A stretch of 64,000 bases of DNA from Thiomicrospira sp. (GCF_014859555.1 NZ_JACUTY010000003.1:1-64000); one strand, 5' to 3'; shown: positions 48,493 to 58,207, numbered from the stretch's first letter. Made by a program: numbers and translations. Notes: generated by a model from the sequence alone, not told the origin.

Positions 48493-48960
48493 ATGAAACG
48501 TAGATCATTCCTAAAAGCTACACTAGCAACTGGTGCAGCTTCTGTTGCCGTAAGTGCAGGCTTATTAACACCTTCAACTGTTCTAGCCAGCTGGAACAAA
48601 AAAGCGTTTGACGCTAAAAAAGTTGACGAAGCTCTAAACGCACTTCTTGGTAGCAGCGATGCAGCTGACTCTGCAGACGTTAAACTAACGGCTCCAGCTA
48701 TTGCTGAAAACGGCGCGGTAACACCTGTTACTGTTGACGCTTCTGGCATGAAAGGTGTTGAGTCAATCGTTATCGTCGCTTCAAACAACCCTACTCCTCT
48801 AGTTTGTGAGTACAAGTTCTCTGGTGCCGCTCAAGGTTTCGTTTCAACACGTATCCGTTTAGGTAGCACTCAGCAGGTTATGGGCGTTGTAAAAGCTGGT
48901 GGCAAGCTATACAAAGCACAACAAGAAGTTCGTGTAACCATCGGTGGTTGTGGCGGTTAA
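48493..48960 (+). CDS. soxY: Sulfur carrier protein SoxY
   Basis: SoxY carries sulfur intermediates on a C-terminal cysteine. The 155-aa product begins with a Tat signal (MKRRSFLKATLATGAASVAV) that would export a folded SoxYZ dimer, and ends in the invariant swinging arm GGCGG with Cys153. It lies 37 bp after soxX and 59 bp before soxZ. Confidence 0.97.
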   Translation: MKRRSFLKATLATGAASVAVSAGLLTPSTVLASWNKKAFDAKKVDEALNALLGSSDAADSADVKLTAPAIAENGAVTPVTVDASGMKGVESIVIVASNNPTPLVCEYKFSGAAQGFVSTRIRLGSTQQVMGVVKAGGKLYKAQQEVRVTIGGCGG

Positions 48961-49019
48961 TTAACCCCTTTCAACTAACAAACCTATTATCATAGATAAA
49001 ATTTGAGAAGGAATTACAA

Positions 49020-49331
49020 ATGTCTATCAATCTAAGAACACGTGGATCAGTTAAAGGCGGCGTCGCTGAAATTAAATCACTAATCAGACACCCAATGGAG
49101 TCTGGCGCACGCATGGACCAGTCTACTGGTAAGCCTTTCCCAATGAAGCTAATCACTAACGTTGACGTAAGTGTTGCTGGTAAAAAAGTTATCGATGCTC
49201 AGTGGTCTGCAAACGTTTCAGCTAACCCTTACATGCACGTTAACGTTGCTGCAAACTCTGGCGACGAAGTAACAATCAGTGTTGAAGACAACACTGGTGA
49301 GAAAGGTTCTGATACTTTCAAACTAAGATAA
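49020..49331 (+). CDS. soxZ: SoxYZ subunit SoxZ
   Basis: SoxZ partners SoxY and lacks its own export signal, travelling with SoxY through Tat. The 103-aa immunoglobulin-like product has VKGGVAEIKSLIRHPMESGARMDQSTGKPFP, which is characteristic. AAGGA precedes the ATG. Two short hairpins follow before soxA. Confidence 0.97.
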   Translation: MSINLRTRGSVKGGVAEIKSLIRHPMESGARMDQSTGKPFPMKLITNVDVSVAGKKVIDAQWSANVSANPYMHVNVAANSGDEVTISVEDNTGEKGSDTFKLR

Positions 49332-49340
49332 GTCTTAGTC

Positions 49341-49364
49341 TGAGTGTGCCTTTGGGCACACTCA
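49341..49364 (+). other. Hairpin between soxZ and soxA
   Basis: TGAGTGTGCC-TTTG-GGCACACTCA is a perfect 10-bp stem; a smaller ACTAAG/CTTAGT stem at 49322-49339 overlaps the soxZ stop. There is no immediate T run, so it is more likely a processing or stability element, or a leaky terminator, setting different soxYZ and soxA levels. Confidence 0.6.
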
Positions 49365-49422
49365 ACCTATAATAAAAAAATCATAAGATTTACACAAAGA
49401 GCTCTCCGACGGAGGATTGGAA

Positions 49423-50250
49423 ATGAAGAAGACATTGTTATCAGCCCTAGCATTAGGGATTGCGGTAAGTTTCAGCAGCCAAGTTGCGGCTGTCGATCCA
49501 GAACAAAGCCGTATGGATTTAATCGAATACTTCAAGGCGAAAACACCTGATCGCCCAATTGAAGACTATATTAATGGCATTTACGGTTACGATGAAGACC
49601 GTAGAATGCAATGGGAAGCGGGTGAAGAATTCCCTCCATACCTAGATGCTCTTGATGAAGGTAAGGCTATCTATGATAAAGATTTAGCTACCTATCAAAA
49701 GTGTTTTGGTGAGGATGTCACCAAAGTTCGAGCTAGCTTTCCACGTTTCAATGAAGAAACAAAAAAAGTAGAAGTGCTTGAGCAGATGATCAACCAATGC
49801 CGCAAGGCAGCGGGTTTGAAAGAGTATCGTAACACGGGGCAAGAAATGGCCAAAATGAGTGGCTACTTGGCTTATGAGGCTCGTGGTGAAAGAATCAACG
49901 TAGAACTAAAATCTGAAGAAGCAAAACAAGCTTTTGCAGCTGGTGAAAGATTCTATATTGAACCACGAGGCCAGTTAGGTTTGGCTTGTGCTAGCTGCCA
50001 CGTGTATAACGCTTCGCGTAAAGCACGTTCAGATATTCTGTCTCCTGTAATTGGTCACAATAGTCACTTTCCTGCCTGGCGTTTAAATTCGTCTAGACTT
50101 GTTACACTTCAAGGTCGCTATACTGGCTGTCAGAAAAACATGCGTGCCGCACCATCTCCAGTATTTGGTGACGACTACAACAACGTAGAGTTATTCACAG
50201 CTTATATGAGCAACGGCTTAGAAATTAACGGACCAAGTATTCGTCAGTAA
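49423..50250 (+). CDS. soxA: Thiosulfate-oxidation cytochrome SoxA
   Basis: SoxA is the catalytic subunit of SoxXA. I chose ATG 49423 (275 aa), seven bases after GGAGG; the track's TTG adds two residues. After a Sec signal peptide, the protein has a single heme site CASCH (189-193) and the active-site cysteine ligand Cys236 in RYTGCQKNMRA. The first heme site of diheme SoxA proteins is absent; only lone cysteines Cys94 and Cys126 remain, probably a disulfide. It is therefore a monoheme SoxA. soxB and soxCD are not in the window. Confidence 0.96.
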   Translation: MKKTLLSALALGIAVSFSSQVAAVDPEQSRMDLIEYFKAKTPDRPIEDYINGIYGYDEDRRMQWEAGEEFPPYLDALDEGKAIYDKDLATYQKCFGEDVTKVRASFPRFNEETKKVEVLEQMINQCRKAAGLKEYRNTGQEMAKMSGYLAYEARGERINVELKSEEAKQAFAAGERFYIEPRGQLGLACASCHVYNASRKARSDILSPVIGHNSHFPAWRLNSSRLVTLQGRYTGCQKNMRAAPSPVFGDDYNNVELFTAYMSNGLEINGPSIRQ

Positions 50251-50268
50251 TCTAGCTAAAAACTCGTG

Positions 50269-50304
50269 ACACAAAAAAACCCGGTTTACCGGGTTTTTTT
50301 GTGT
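50269..50304 (+). terminator. Terminator of the sox operon
   Basis: ACACAAAAAAACCCGGT and its complement ACCGGGTTTTTTTGTGT form a long stem with A and T tracts; it can also serve the TerB-like gene on the other strand. Confidence 0.93.
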
Positions 50305-50345
50305 TTGTTTAAAACTGAATTGACTGCAATACTAACCCTAACAAC

Positions 50346-50741
50346 CTAGTGAAGTAACAACTCCCCTTCATGCATCCAGTCAAAGCCTTGTCTAACCCAG
50401 CGTTCAATATTTAAAATCAACTCAGGATCGTTCAAACCCATTTTTTGAGCAATCAAAAATACCTTATCTTGCTCTTCTGGACCAAAATGACCATCTTTAT
50501 ATGCGATTTTAATCAGCTCTTGCAAAGTGACAACTTTGGCTAACTTACTATCCATCACCCCCAACAAATCAGTCACCGATAAATGAGTTTTATCTAATTC
50601 AAAAGGGATAGAATAAGCGTCGCTATAGTCTTTTAAATACTGCAACTCTTCTTCTGAAACATCATTATCCACTGCAGCGGTCATGACGGCTAAATCAAAC
50701 AACGCTTGACGTTGCTCATGTGTTAATCGATCAACAAACAT
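50346..50741 (-). CDS. TerB-like protein
   Basis: TerB-domain proteins are all-helical and often bind metals through acidic residues; their roles range from tellurite resistance to unknown. The 131-aa product has paired acidic segments AVDNDVSEEELQYLKDY (about 24-40) and YKDGHFGPEEQDKVFLIAQKMGL, typical of the TerB fold. No other ter genes are present. It starts 18 bp after the ilvD stop on the same strand and is probably co-transcribed; the connection to ilvD is unexplained. Confidence 0.7.
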   Translation of the reverse strand: MFVDRLTHEQRQALFDLAVMTAAVDNDVSEEELQYLKDYSDAYSIPFELDKTHLSVTDLLGVMDSKLAKVVTLQELIKIAYKDGHFGPEEQDKVFLIAQKMGLNDPELILNIERWVRQGFDWMHEGELLLH

Positions 50742-50758
50742 GTAAAACCCCCATTTAA

Positions 50759-52615
50759 TTATCGTTTCTCTATCTGCTCAACATCACGGACGGCACCAAA
50801 AGCCGCACTGGTCGTCATGGCGGCATAGGCTCTAAGGGCCGGACTAATATGACGAGGACGACTTTCTTGCGGCTTCCAGGCTTTAACTCCTTTTGCCTCC
50901 ATCAGCTGACGCCGCTGGGACAACTCATAGTCAGTTAGTTTGACATTAATCGACCGATTAGGAATATCAATTTCAATAATATCACCCGCTTCGATTAAGC
51001 CAATATTACCGCCTTCAGCCGCCTCCGGTGACGCGTGCCCAATGGATAAACCTGATGTGCCTCCAGAAAAACGACCGTCAGTTAACAGAGCGCACTCTTT
51101 TCCAAGCCCTTTAGACTTCAAGTAACTGGTCGGGTAAAGCATTTCTTGCATACCCGGTCCGCCTTTTGGTCCTTCGTAACGGATTATGACAACATCACCC
51201 GACTTTACTTCATTAGCTAGAATACCCGCCACGGCTGTGTCTTGGCTTTCATAGATACGCGCTGGGCCACTAAATTTAAAAATTTCTTCATCAACGCCGG
51301 CCGTTTTAACAATACAACCATCTTGTGCAATATTGCCAAATAAAACGGCTAACCCGCCATCTTTTGTATAAGCATGTTCAACCGAACGAATGCAGCCATT
51401 CTCATCATCGGTATCAAGTGTTTTCCAACGTTTAGATTGACTAAAGGCTTGGGTTGTACGCACATTACCCGGAGCGGCTTTATAAAAAGTTTGAACCGAT
51501 TCTGATGGTTCCCGACTAATATCCCATAACTCAATTGCGGCACCCAATGTTGAAGCATGCACGGTATAAGTAGAGGTATCAATTAAGCCACCTCGATCTA
51601 ACTCGCCCAACAAACGCATAATGCCGCCGGCACGATGCACATCTTCCATATGATAGTTCTTGGAGTTGGGTGCTACTTTGGCTAAGCAAGGTATTTTCCT
51701 GGAAACTTCATCCATATCAGCCATCGTAAATTTGACATCCGCTTCATGCGCAATGGCTAATAAATGCAGAACAGTGTTGGTTGAACCGCCCATCGCCACA
51801 TCCAAAGCCATCACATTCTGAAATGCCGAAAAAGTCGCGATTGATCTAGGCAATACACGATCATTATCCTGCTCATAATATTCTTTGGCGATTTCAACAA
51901 TACGACGCCCAGCCTCTTCAAACAAATGCTTGCGATCCGCATGCGTGGCCAGCATTGAACCATTACCCGGTAAGGCCACACCTAAGGCTTCGGCCAAACA
52001 ATTCATTGAGTTTGCGGTAAACATACCTGAGCAAGATCCACAAGTTGGGCAAGCCGAAATCTCAACATCATGAATATCTTGATCTGAACAAGAATCGTCA
52101 GCGGCCATCACCATGGCATCCACTAAATCAAGTTTAATTTCTTGGCCGCCTAACACAGTTTTACCCGACTCCATAGGTCCACCAGACACAAAAATGGTTG
52201 GAATGTTTAATCGCATCGCTGCCATCAGCATGCCGGGCGTGATTTTATCGCAGTTAGAGATACAGACCAATGCATCGGCACAATGCGCATTCACCATATA
52301 CTCAACTGAGTCGGCAATTAAATCGCGTGACGGCAAAGAATACAGCATGCCATCGTGTCCCATTGCAATGCCATCATCGACAGCAATCGTATTGAACTCT
52401 TTTGCCACGCCACCGGCTTCTTCGATGACACCCGCTACCAGTTGCCCCATGTCTTTTAAGTGCACATGTCCCGGTACAAACTGGGTAAATGAATTCGCAA
52501 TCGCAATAATCGGCTTTCCAAAATCTTCAGTTTTCATACCGGTTGCACGCCATAATGCACGTGCCCCAGCCATATTTCGACCATGAGTACTGGTTTTAGA
52601 ACGATAAACGGGCAT
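50759..52615 (-). CDS. ilvD: Dihydroxy-acid dehydratase
   Basis: IlvD is the Fe-S dehydratase making the 2-oxo acid precursors of valine, isoleucine and leucine. The 618-aa product shows [36 protein letters not shown] (cluster cysteines) and the C-terminal [19 protein letters not shown]. The N-terminus [23 protein letters not shown] is standard. It lies apart from ilvBHC but completes the same pathway. Confidence 0.98.
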   Translation of the reverse strand: MPVYRSKTSTHGRNMAGARALWRATGMKTEDFGKPIIAIANSFTQFVPGHVHLKDMGQLVAGVIEEAGGVAKEFNTIAVDDGIAMGHDGMLYSLPSRDLIADSVEYMVNAHCADALVCISNCDKITPGMLMAAMRLNIPTIFVSGGPMESGKTVLGGQEIKLDLVDAMVMAADDSCSDQDIHDVEISACPTCGSCSGMFTANSMNCLAEALGVALPGNGSMLATHADRKHLFEEAGRRIVEIAKEYYEQDNDRVLPRSIATFSAFQNVMALDVAMGGSTNTVLHLLAIAHEADVKFTMADMDEVSRKIPCLAKVAPNSKNYHMEDVHRAGGIMRLLGELDRGGLIDTSTYTVHASTLGAAIELWDISREPSESVQTFYKAAPGNVRTTQAFSQSKRWKTLDTDDENGCIRSVEHAYTKDGGLAVLFGNIAQDGCIVKTAGVDEEIFKFSGPARIYESQDTAVAGILANEVKSGDVVIIRYEGPKGGPGMQEMLYPTSYLKSKGLGKECALLTDGRFSGGTSGLSIGHASPEAAEGGNIGLIEAGDIIEIDIPNRSINVKLTDYELSQRRQLMEAKGVKAWKPQESRPRHISPALRAYAAMTTSAAFGAVRDVEQIEKR

Positions 52616-52691
52616 AGTGACTCCTTTAAAATTCGATTTAGAAGACTAAAGAGGCGATAAACATAAGTTTTCCCACTGGCTTTAGCCTGTT

Positions 52692-52700
52692 TGCTATACT
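52692..52700 (+). promoter_or_regulatory. Extended -10 element upstream of argA
   Basis: TGCTATACT matches the extended -10 form TGnTATAAT with one mismatch and lies about 43 bp before the argA start; no good -35 is needed for such promoters. Confidence 0.45.
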
Positions 52701-52742
52701 TCTTTCAATTAATTAACAATATTTTCTCATAACTGCCAAACC

Positions 52743-54035
52743 ATGATGAAACAATCTGATTCTGATTTTTTAAACTGCCTACGCCAATCTTCTGGCTATA
52801 TTCAACTGCATCGCGGTAAGACTTGTGTTATTTACCTGCCAGGCGAACTGATTGTCCAATCTAGCAACCTACAACAGTTTGCCGAAGATATTGGCCACTT
52901 ACATGCACTTGGTTTAAAAATTGTGCTGGTAATGGGTGCGTCTCCGCAAATTAATCAAGCCTTAGCCGCGACCGATATTAATTGGCAGAACCACCAACAG
53001 TTCCGTATTACCTCTGTCGAGATGTTGCCAGCCTTACAGCGCACCATTGGTCAGGTTCGCAGTCAACTTGAAGCCGCCTTTAGTCGCCAGCAAACCGCCA
53101 CTAACCAACCCTTGAGTTTATGTTCTGGTAACTGGGTTATTGCCCAACCCAAAGGTGTGATTGATGGCGTTGACTTTCAACACACAGGACAGACCCGTAA
53201 AATAAATAAGCACGCCATTCGTGCTATTTTAGACTCTGAACAAATAGCGCTACTGACCCCACTTGCTTATTCTCTTACAGGTGAAGTCTTTAACCTGAAC
53301 ACTCTAGAACAAGCTTGCAGCGTGGCTAATAAACTAGAAGCTGATAAACTATTGATTTATACCAACCCAGATCAAATGCAATCTCTACCTCATCAATTAA
53401 GCTTAACGGAGTTAAAAAACTGGCGTAGCTTAAATGATGAGCAAGCACAATTAATTGAGCAACTTATTCATCACGCCACAAAAGTTAAACGCATTCACTT
53501 AATGAATGAATCCGATCCGGGTAGCTTGCTCATCGAGCTTTTTAGCCGTGACGGAATTGGTACCTTAGTTTTTACTGACCGATACCACCAAATTCGTCCA
53601 GCCAACATTGAAGATGTCAGTGGCATTATTGATCTGATCAGTCCTTTGGAGTCTCAGGGCAAACTAGTTAAGCGCTCCAGAGAAAGACTCGAACTAGAAA
53701 TTCAAAACTTCTCAGTAATAGAGCGTGATGGCCTTATTATTGGCTGCGGAGCACTCTATGCTTTTGAAGGTCAATCAGCAGAACTGGCTTGCTTAGCTAT
53801 TGATCCCAACTATCAAGGTCAGGAGCTCGGCGAAGAATTACTTAAATACTTAGAAAACTCTGCTCTGAAAGCTGGCTTAACACAGCTATTTTTACTGACT
53901 ACTCATACCCAACACTGGTTTATTGAACATGGTTTTAATCCTGGCTCACTTGAGCATCTCCCGCAAAGCCGCCAATCGCTTTATAATTATCAAAGGCAGT
54001 CTAAAGTGCTGATCAAAGAACTCAAACATGACTGA
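52743..54035 (+). CDS. argA: N-acetylglutamate synthase
   Basis: ArgA acetylates glutamate, the first step of arginine synthesis. The 430-aa protein has the usual two parts: an amino acid kinase-like domain (about 1-285, with KIVLVMGASPQINQAL) that binds feedback arginine, and a C-terminal GNAT domain (about 285-430) with LACLAIDPNYQGQELGEELLKYLE. ATGs at 52743 and 52746 are both possible. It overlaps rnt by 8 bp. argJ, also in the window, could recycle acetyl groups and lessen the need for this step. Confidence 0.95.
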   Translation: MMKQSDSDFLNCLRQSSGYIQLHRGKTCVIYLPGELIVQSSNLQQFAEDIGHLHALGLKIVLVMGASPQINQALAATDINWQNHQQFRITSVEMLPALQRTIGQVRSQLEAAFSRQQTATNQPLSLCSGNWVIAQPKGVIDGVDFQHTGQTRKINKHAIRAILDSEQIALLTPLAYSLTGEVFNLNTLEQACSVANKLEADKLLIYTNPDQMQSLPHQLSLTELKNWRSLNDEQAQLIEQLIHHATKVKRIHLMNESDPGSLLIELFSRDGIGTLVFTDRYHQIRPANIEDVSGIIDLISPLESQGKLVKRSRERLELEIQNFSVIERDGLIIGCGALYAFEGQSAELACLAIDPNYQGQELGEELLKYLENSALKAGLTQLFLLTTHTQHWFIEHGFNPGSLEHLPQSRQSLYNYQRQSKVLIKELKHD

Positions 54036-54681
54036 AAACAATCCGGTTCAACCCGTTAACCAAATAAAAGAACGTTTCCGTGGGTTTTTACCCATTGTAG
54101 TAGATGTGGAAACAGCCGGTTTTGAAGCCCAACACCATGCACTTTTAGAAGTCGCCATCATGACTTTAAAAATGGATGAGCAAGGCTTACTGGTTCCAGA
54201 CACACTCTATCAACAAAACATCCTGCCGTTTGAAGGCTCAAAACTTGATCAAAGCGCGCTTAAATTTATCGGTATTGATGATCCATACCATCCTTTTAGA
54301 CAAGCCAAAAGCGAACGCGTCGCGTTAGAACAACTTTTTGCTCCGATTCGAACCAAAATCAAACAAACGGGTTGCACCCGAGCGATTTTAGTTGGGCATA
54401 ACGCGATGTTTGATTTAAATTTTATTAAACATGCGTCTGATCGTACCAAAGTTAAATCGCCTTTCCACCAGTTTAGTACTTTCGACACGGTGTCCTTATC
54501 AGGCCTGGTGTATGGCGAAACCGTGCTTAGCAAGGCGGTACAAGCGGCGGGCTTTGACTGGGATAACAAACTGGCTCATAGTGCCGCTTACGACACCGAG
54601 AAAACCGCTCAACTATTTTGTAAAATAGTTAACCAATGGCCGCTTGTTAAGCCCCAAAACCATGATTCAGACACGCTATAA
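54028..54681 (+). CDS. rnt: Ribonuclease T
   Basis: RNase T trims tRNA and other stable RNA 3' ends. The 217-aa DEDDh exonuclease has Exo I VVDVETAGF (around 24-32), Exo II GHNAMFDLNFIKHA and Exo III HSAAYDTEKTAQLF. The start overlaps the argA end. SGLVYGET near 157-164 is encoded by a degenerate palindrome copy. Confidence 0.95.
   Translation: MTENNPVQPVNQIKERFRGFLPIVVDVETAGFEAQHHALLEVAIMTLKMDEQGLLVPDTLYQQNILPFEGSKLDQSALKFIGIDDPYHPFRQAKSERVALEQLFAPIRTKIKQTGCTRAILVGHNAMFDLNFIKHASDRTKVKSPFHQFSTFDTVSLSGLVYGETVLSKAVQAAGFDWDNKLAHSAAYDTEKTAQLFCKIVNQWPLVKPQNHDSDTL
54495..54512. repeat. Palindrome family copy 19 (degenerate)
   Basis: 12 of 18 positions match; ATCAGGCCTGGTG. Inside rnt, encoding SGLVYG. 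Confidence 0.5.
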
Positions 54682-54688
54682 ATAAACA

Positions 54689-54724
54689 TGCCAAGCATTA
54701 AAACCAATGCATGGCAATTTTTTA
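54689..54724 (+). terminator. Terminator after rnt
   Basis: TGCCAAGCATT and AATGCATGGCA pair with one internal mismatch and are followed by ATTTTTT. Confidence 0.88.
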
Positions 54725-54733
54725 AATGTCGTT

Positions 54734-55081
54734 TTAAGCTTGAACTTTAGCGTTGGCCTCAGCCATCATCTTTTTCAGCTCACCAGATTCCGCTAACTCT
54801 AACGTAATATCACACCCGCCCTGCAGCTCGCCATCAATATAGAGCTGTGGAAAAGTCGGCCAATCTTGGTACTTAGGCAAAAACTCGTAAATCGCTTGAT
54901 CGGCTAATACATTCACAAAGGCAAACTTCTCAGTTGTTTCAACTAAGGCTGCGGCAGTACGGCTAGAAAAGCCACAAGAAGGCATTTGTGGGGTGCCTTT
55001 CATATACAAAACAACCGGATTGTTTTTAACTTGTTCATCAATTTTAGCTAATACTTCTGTTTCAATTGCTTGTGCATCCAT
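54734..55081 (-). CDS. grxD: Monothiol glutaredoxin (Grx4/GrxD)
   Basis: Monothiol CGFS glutaredoxins bind a glutathione-ligated [2Fe-2S] cluster and help Fe-S transfer and iron sensing. The 115-aa product has CGFS at 36-39 with MKGTPQMP before it, WPTFPQLY and GGCDI. It is monocistronic and convergent with rnt. Confidence 0.97.
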   Translation of the reverse strand: MDAQAIETEVLAKIDEQVKNNPVVLYMKGTPQMPSCGFSSRTAAALVETTEKFAFVNVLADQAIYEFLPKYQDWPTFPQLYIDGELQGGCDITLELAESGELKKMMAEANAKVQA

Positions 55082-55128
55082 TAAAAACTCCTAATTCCTA
55101 GTAAATGGGTTGGTTATTATAACGTGTT

Positions 55129-56934
55129 TTAAACTGTTTTGTGATTTGTATAAGGGTCAACGTTACGTTGCAACCAAAGTTCTAGCAAGGCACAGTGCCA
55201 TAACTTACTGCCTTTAATCGCGGTGAAACTCTCTGGCGCCTCTGGGTTATCCAATAAATTTTGCACATAGTCCGGATTAAACAGTCGACGTTCTTGTGCA
55301 CGCGGGCTAGTTAAAACCCCTTTCATAAACTCATAAAATTCGCCACGCACATATTTAAGTGCCGGCATGGGGAAATAGCCTTTTGGTCGATCAATCACTT
55401 CGTCAGGCACTAAACCACGCGATATACGTTTCAATAGGGTTTTGCCACCGTCTTCTAATTTTAGCTCAGGTGGCGCACTCATTACGGCTTCGACGAGTTG
55501 ATGATCTAGAAAAGGCACACGCGCTTCAAGACCCCAAGCCATCGTCATATTATCGACTCGCTTAACTGGATCATCGACAATTAAGGTAGTCGCATCTAAG
55601 CGTAACACCTGATCCAAAAACGTATCCGCACCCGGCTCAGTTAAACGATCTTGAATATAGTGTGAGGTGACGTCGGCTATATGAAAACGCGCATCGACGG
55701 CTTCAAGCCACTCAGCATGTGATCGGTCAAAATAAAGTGGCGCAAAGCGTTCTAGTTCACTACCTTCGGCTTGTACCATTTGCGGATACCAAAAATAACC
55801 GCCAAACACTTCATCCGCACCTTGACCGGACATCACTACCTTAACGTCTTTTGAAACCTGTTCAGATAATAAATAAAACGCGACCGCGTCTTGCCCCACC
55901 ATTGGTTCGGACATCGCATCAATGGCTTCCGGCAAACGCGGTAATACCTGAGCATTAGGCACCACATATTTATGATGTTTGGTTTGATAACGTTCAACAA
56001 CCAGGTCTGAATACTCAAACTCCGAACCTTTTTCTTCCGGCGCATCTTCAAACCCAATTGAAAAGGTATGTAAATCTTGCGCGCCTGCTTCGGCTAATAA
56101 GGCCACGATCAAACTCGAATCCAAGCCACCCGACAATAACACTCCGACCGGTACATCTGCGGCATCCAAACGTTTCATTACCGCTTGCTGTAATAAATCA
56201 TGCGTTTGTGACAACCAGGCCTGGTGGTCTTTAGATGGGGCTGAATCCGTTGGGCGTTGCGCATTTAATGACCAATAACGTTTGTTAAACATCTGACCAT
56301 CTGGGTTCACCACCAACCAATGACCCGGCTCTAGTTTTTTAATACCTTTAAGAATGGTATGAGGTGCGGGGATAACCGCATGCAAGGTAAGTTGAAAATG
56401 CAAACCAATTGGATCTACGTCGGTATCCACACCACCCGCCGCTAGTAACGCTTGGGTATTGGAGGCAAAACGCACGCCACCTTCTATCACCGAGTAATAC
56501 AAGGGTTTAATGCCGAATCTATCCCGCGCCATCAATAATTGCTCATGATGATCATCCCAAATGGCAAACGCAAACATGCCTTCAAACCGGCTGGTGCATT
56601 CCATGCCCCACTGACGGTAAGCCTTTAAAATGACTTCGGTATCGGAGTGAGACTTAAATTCCTGACCCAACGATATCAATTCGGCTCGCAACGCTTTGTA
56701 GTTATAAATGCAACCATTAAAGACTAAACTCAACTCATGGTCACGCATCGGTTGATGCCCAGCCGAGCTCAAATCTATAATGGATAAACGTCTGTGACCA
56801 AAACCCACCTGGTTTTGAGTCCAGAGCCCGCCGTCATCTGGCCCACGTTTTTCCAGTTTGGCCATCATCGTTTTTAGGGTTTGCTCTTTAGCTGGCTCAC
56901 CCTGCCACAAAAACTCTCCGCATATTCCGCACAT
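55129..56934 (-). CDS. asnB: Asparagine synthetase (glutamine-hydrolysing)
   Basis: AsnB makes asparagine from aspartate with glutamine as the nitrogen source. The 601-aa product begins MCGICGEF with the catalytic Cys2, then RGPDDGG and HRRLSIIDLS in the glutaminase domain, and the synthetase P-loop VLLSGGLDSSLIVALLAEAG. The C-terminal region has RVDNMTMAWGLEARVPFLDHQLVE. A palindrome copy encodes DHQAWLSQ in the linker between domains. Its context is not a polysaccharide or exosortase cluster, so ordinary asparagine synthesis is most likely. Confidence 0.95.
   Translation of the reverse strand: MCGICGEFLWQGEPAKEQTLKTMMAKLEKRGPDDGGLWTQNQVGFGHRRLSIIDLSSAGHQPMRDHELSLVFNGCIYNYKALRAELISLGQEFKSHSDTEVILKAYRQWGMECTSRFEGMFAFAIWDDHHEQLLMARDRFGIKPLYYSVIEGGVRFASNTQALLAAGGVDTDVDPIGLHFQLTLHAVIPAPHTILKGIKKLEPGHWLVVNPDGQMFNKRYWSLNAQRPTDSAPSKDHQAWLSQTHDLLQQAVMKRLDAADVPVGVLLSGGLDSSLIVALLAEAGAQDLHTFSIGFEDAPEEKGSEFEYSDLVVERYQTKHHKYVVPNAQVLPRLPEAIDAMSEPMVGQDAVAFYLLSEQVSKDVKVVMSGQGADEVFGGYFWYPQMVQAEGSELERFAPLYFDRSHAEWLEAVDARFHIADVTSHYIQDRLTEPGADTFLDQVLRLDATTLIVDDPVKRVDNMTMAWGLEARVPFLDHQLVEAVMSAPPELKLEDGGKTLLKRISRGLVPDEVIDRPKGYFPMPALKYVRGEFYEFMKGVLTSPRAQERRLFNPDYVQNLLDNPEAPESFTAIKGSKLWHCALLELWLQRNVDPYTNHKTV
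56211..56228. repeat. Palindrome family copy 20
   Basis: 17 of 18 positions match. Inside asnB, encoding DHQAWL. Confidence 0.9.
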
Positions 56935-56989
56935 GGACTTCTCTTAAAGATTTAAAATAAGGTTTTAATTGTACCGATTCATAAAAATA

Positions 56990-57277
56990 ATGCCATTAAT
57001 CCATGCCTCTCACATTCTGGTTTCGAGCTTAAAAAAAGCCGCCCGCTTAAAAACTCGGCTGGATCAGCAAGACCTAAGTTTTGAACAAGCGGTTGAACGT
57101 TATTCGGACTGTCCGTCCAAAGCCCATGCCGGTGATCTAGGCTGGTTTGCACCTGGCGTTTTACCAGCCAAGTTTGAACAAGCCGCCTGGCATGCACCGC
57201 TCCGACAAATCAGTGAACCCTGTGAAACCGAATTCGGCTGGCACTTGTTTTGGATTCATGAAAAAACCAACCCATAA
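56990..57277 (+). CDS. Parvulin-type peptidyl-prolyl isomerase (PpiC-like)
   Basis: The 95-aa product is a single rotamase domain without a signal peptide, so cytoplasmic like PpiC: HASHILVSSLKKAARLKTRL, FEQAVERYSDCPSKAHAGDLGWFAPGVLPAKFEQAAW and FGWHLFWIHE are diagnostic. I chose ATG 56990, since the track's TTG lies in a non-conserved stretch; no clear Shine-Dalgarno sequence precedes either. It is divergent from asnB. Confidence 0.93.
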   Translation: MPLIHASHILVSSLKKAARLKTRLDQQDLSFEQAVERYSDCPSKAHAGDLGWFAPGVLPAKFEQAAWHAPLRQISEPCETEFGWHLFWIHEKTNP

Positions 57278-57337
57278 ACTAACCGGTTGTTTCGTATTTA
57301 TGCTAACATCCCTTAACCTATTGAAAAGTTAGACACT

Positions 57338-58207
57338 ATGCATAAATACCTTATTTTAGCGCTCTGTAACCTGTTGTTGTTTTCCGTAGCCGCACAAGCA
57401 AAACAAGTCACATTACAGGCGTCTGAAGACCACGTACCAGGCCAAGCGCGCTACCTGGATAATGGCCAAGCTCAGCCGGCTATTTTAATCTTGCATGGCT
57501 TCTCTGCCACTCACCATTACCCGACGGTTCAAGCTCTACAGGATTATTTCAATCTCAGTGGTTACACCACCCTCGCCCCTACTTTATCATTACAAATTCC
57601 GCTTCGCAGCCAACCGGTTCAGTGCAACAGTTTACACACTCATACTCTGCAACAAGACATAGCGGAAGTGAGTGCTTGGATTGGTTGGCTGGAGCAACAA
57701 GGTCACAACCAAATCATTCTGATCGGTCACTCTAGTGGTAGCCAAACCCTGTTAGAAGCGATGATTCCACACGCCCCTCAGTCGGTTAAAGCATTAATAT
57801 TAACGAGCTTGTTTTATTTAAGCGGTGACGAACTGGGCAGCCTTGAATCCGAAATCCAACTAGCTCAGGACTTATTAAAACAAGGCCAAAACGCCCCGCG
57901 TAAGTTTAACTTTTTATTTTGCCAAAGTGACTATCTCGCCACGCCTGAAAGCTATTTGTCTTACTTAAGCATCACACGTGCTCGAGTAATCGAAACCATC
58001 AACCAATTAAATATTCCAAGCTATAGTTTGATGGGATCAGCGGACACTCGATACAATCAAGTAGGCGAAACCTGGCTGAACGAACTCAATACCAGCCAAA
58101 CCGAACTCAGGATTATTAAAGGAGCCAATCATTTTTTTACCGGTGAACATGAAGGTCAACTTCATGATCAAGTCGAAGCGATCATCAATCAGATAATCTT
58201 AAAATGA
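57338..58207 (+). CDS. Exported alpha/beta hydrolase
   Basis: A 289-aa alpha/beta hydrolase with a Sec signal peptide (MHKYLILALCNLLLFSVAAQA). The oxyanion segment is LHGFSATHH, the nucleophile elbow is GHSSGS with Ser near 131, and the C-terminal histidine is in GANHFFTGEH; GSADTRY probably holds the acid. Two cysteines flank the core and could form a disulfide. Substrate is unknown (ester or peptide-like). It overlaps the next gene, a c-di-GMP enzyme, by 4 bp, so they are co-translated. Confidence 0.85.
   Translation: MHKYLILALCNLLLFSVAAQAKQVTLQASEDHVPGQARYLDNGQAQPAILILHGFSATHHYPTVQALQDYFNLSGYTTLAPTLSLQIPLRSQPVQCNSLHTHTLQQDIAEVSAWIGWLEQQGHNQIILIGHSSGSQTLLEAMIPHAPQSVKALILTSLFYLSGDELGSLESEIQLAQDLLKQGQNAPRKFNFLFCQSDYLATPESYLSYLSITRARVIETINQLNIPSYSLMGSADTRYNQVGETWLNELNTSQTELRIIKGANHFFTGEHEGQLHDQVEAIINQIILK

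Noticed and set aside
49345-49373. A soxA promoter using TATAAT at 49368-49373.
   Set aside because: No -35 sequence at an acceptable distance and no extended -10; the hexamer lies in an AT-rich tail after the hairpin.
52113-52586. 157-aa plus-strand ORF in the track.
   Set aside because: It is an antisense shadow of ilvD.
46582-54494. An 8-kb stretch without palindrome copies, covering the sox genes, which looked like foreign DNA.
   Set aside because: With a mean spacing near 2.7 kb, one gap of this size among 24 is expected by chance, and ilvD and the flanks look native.
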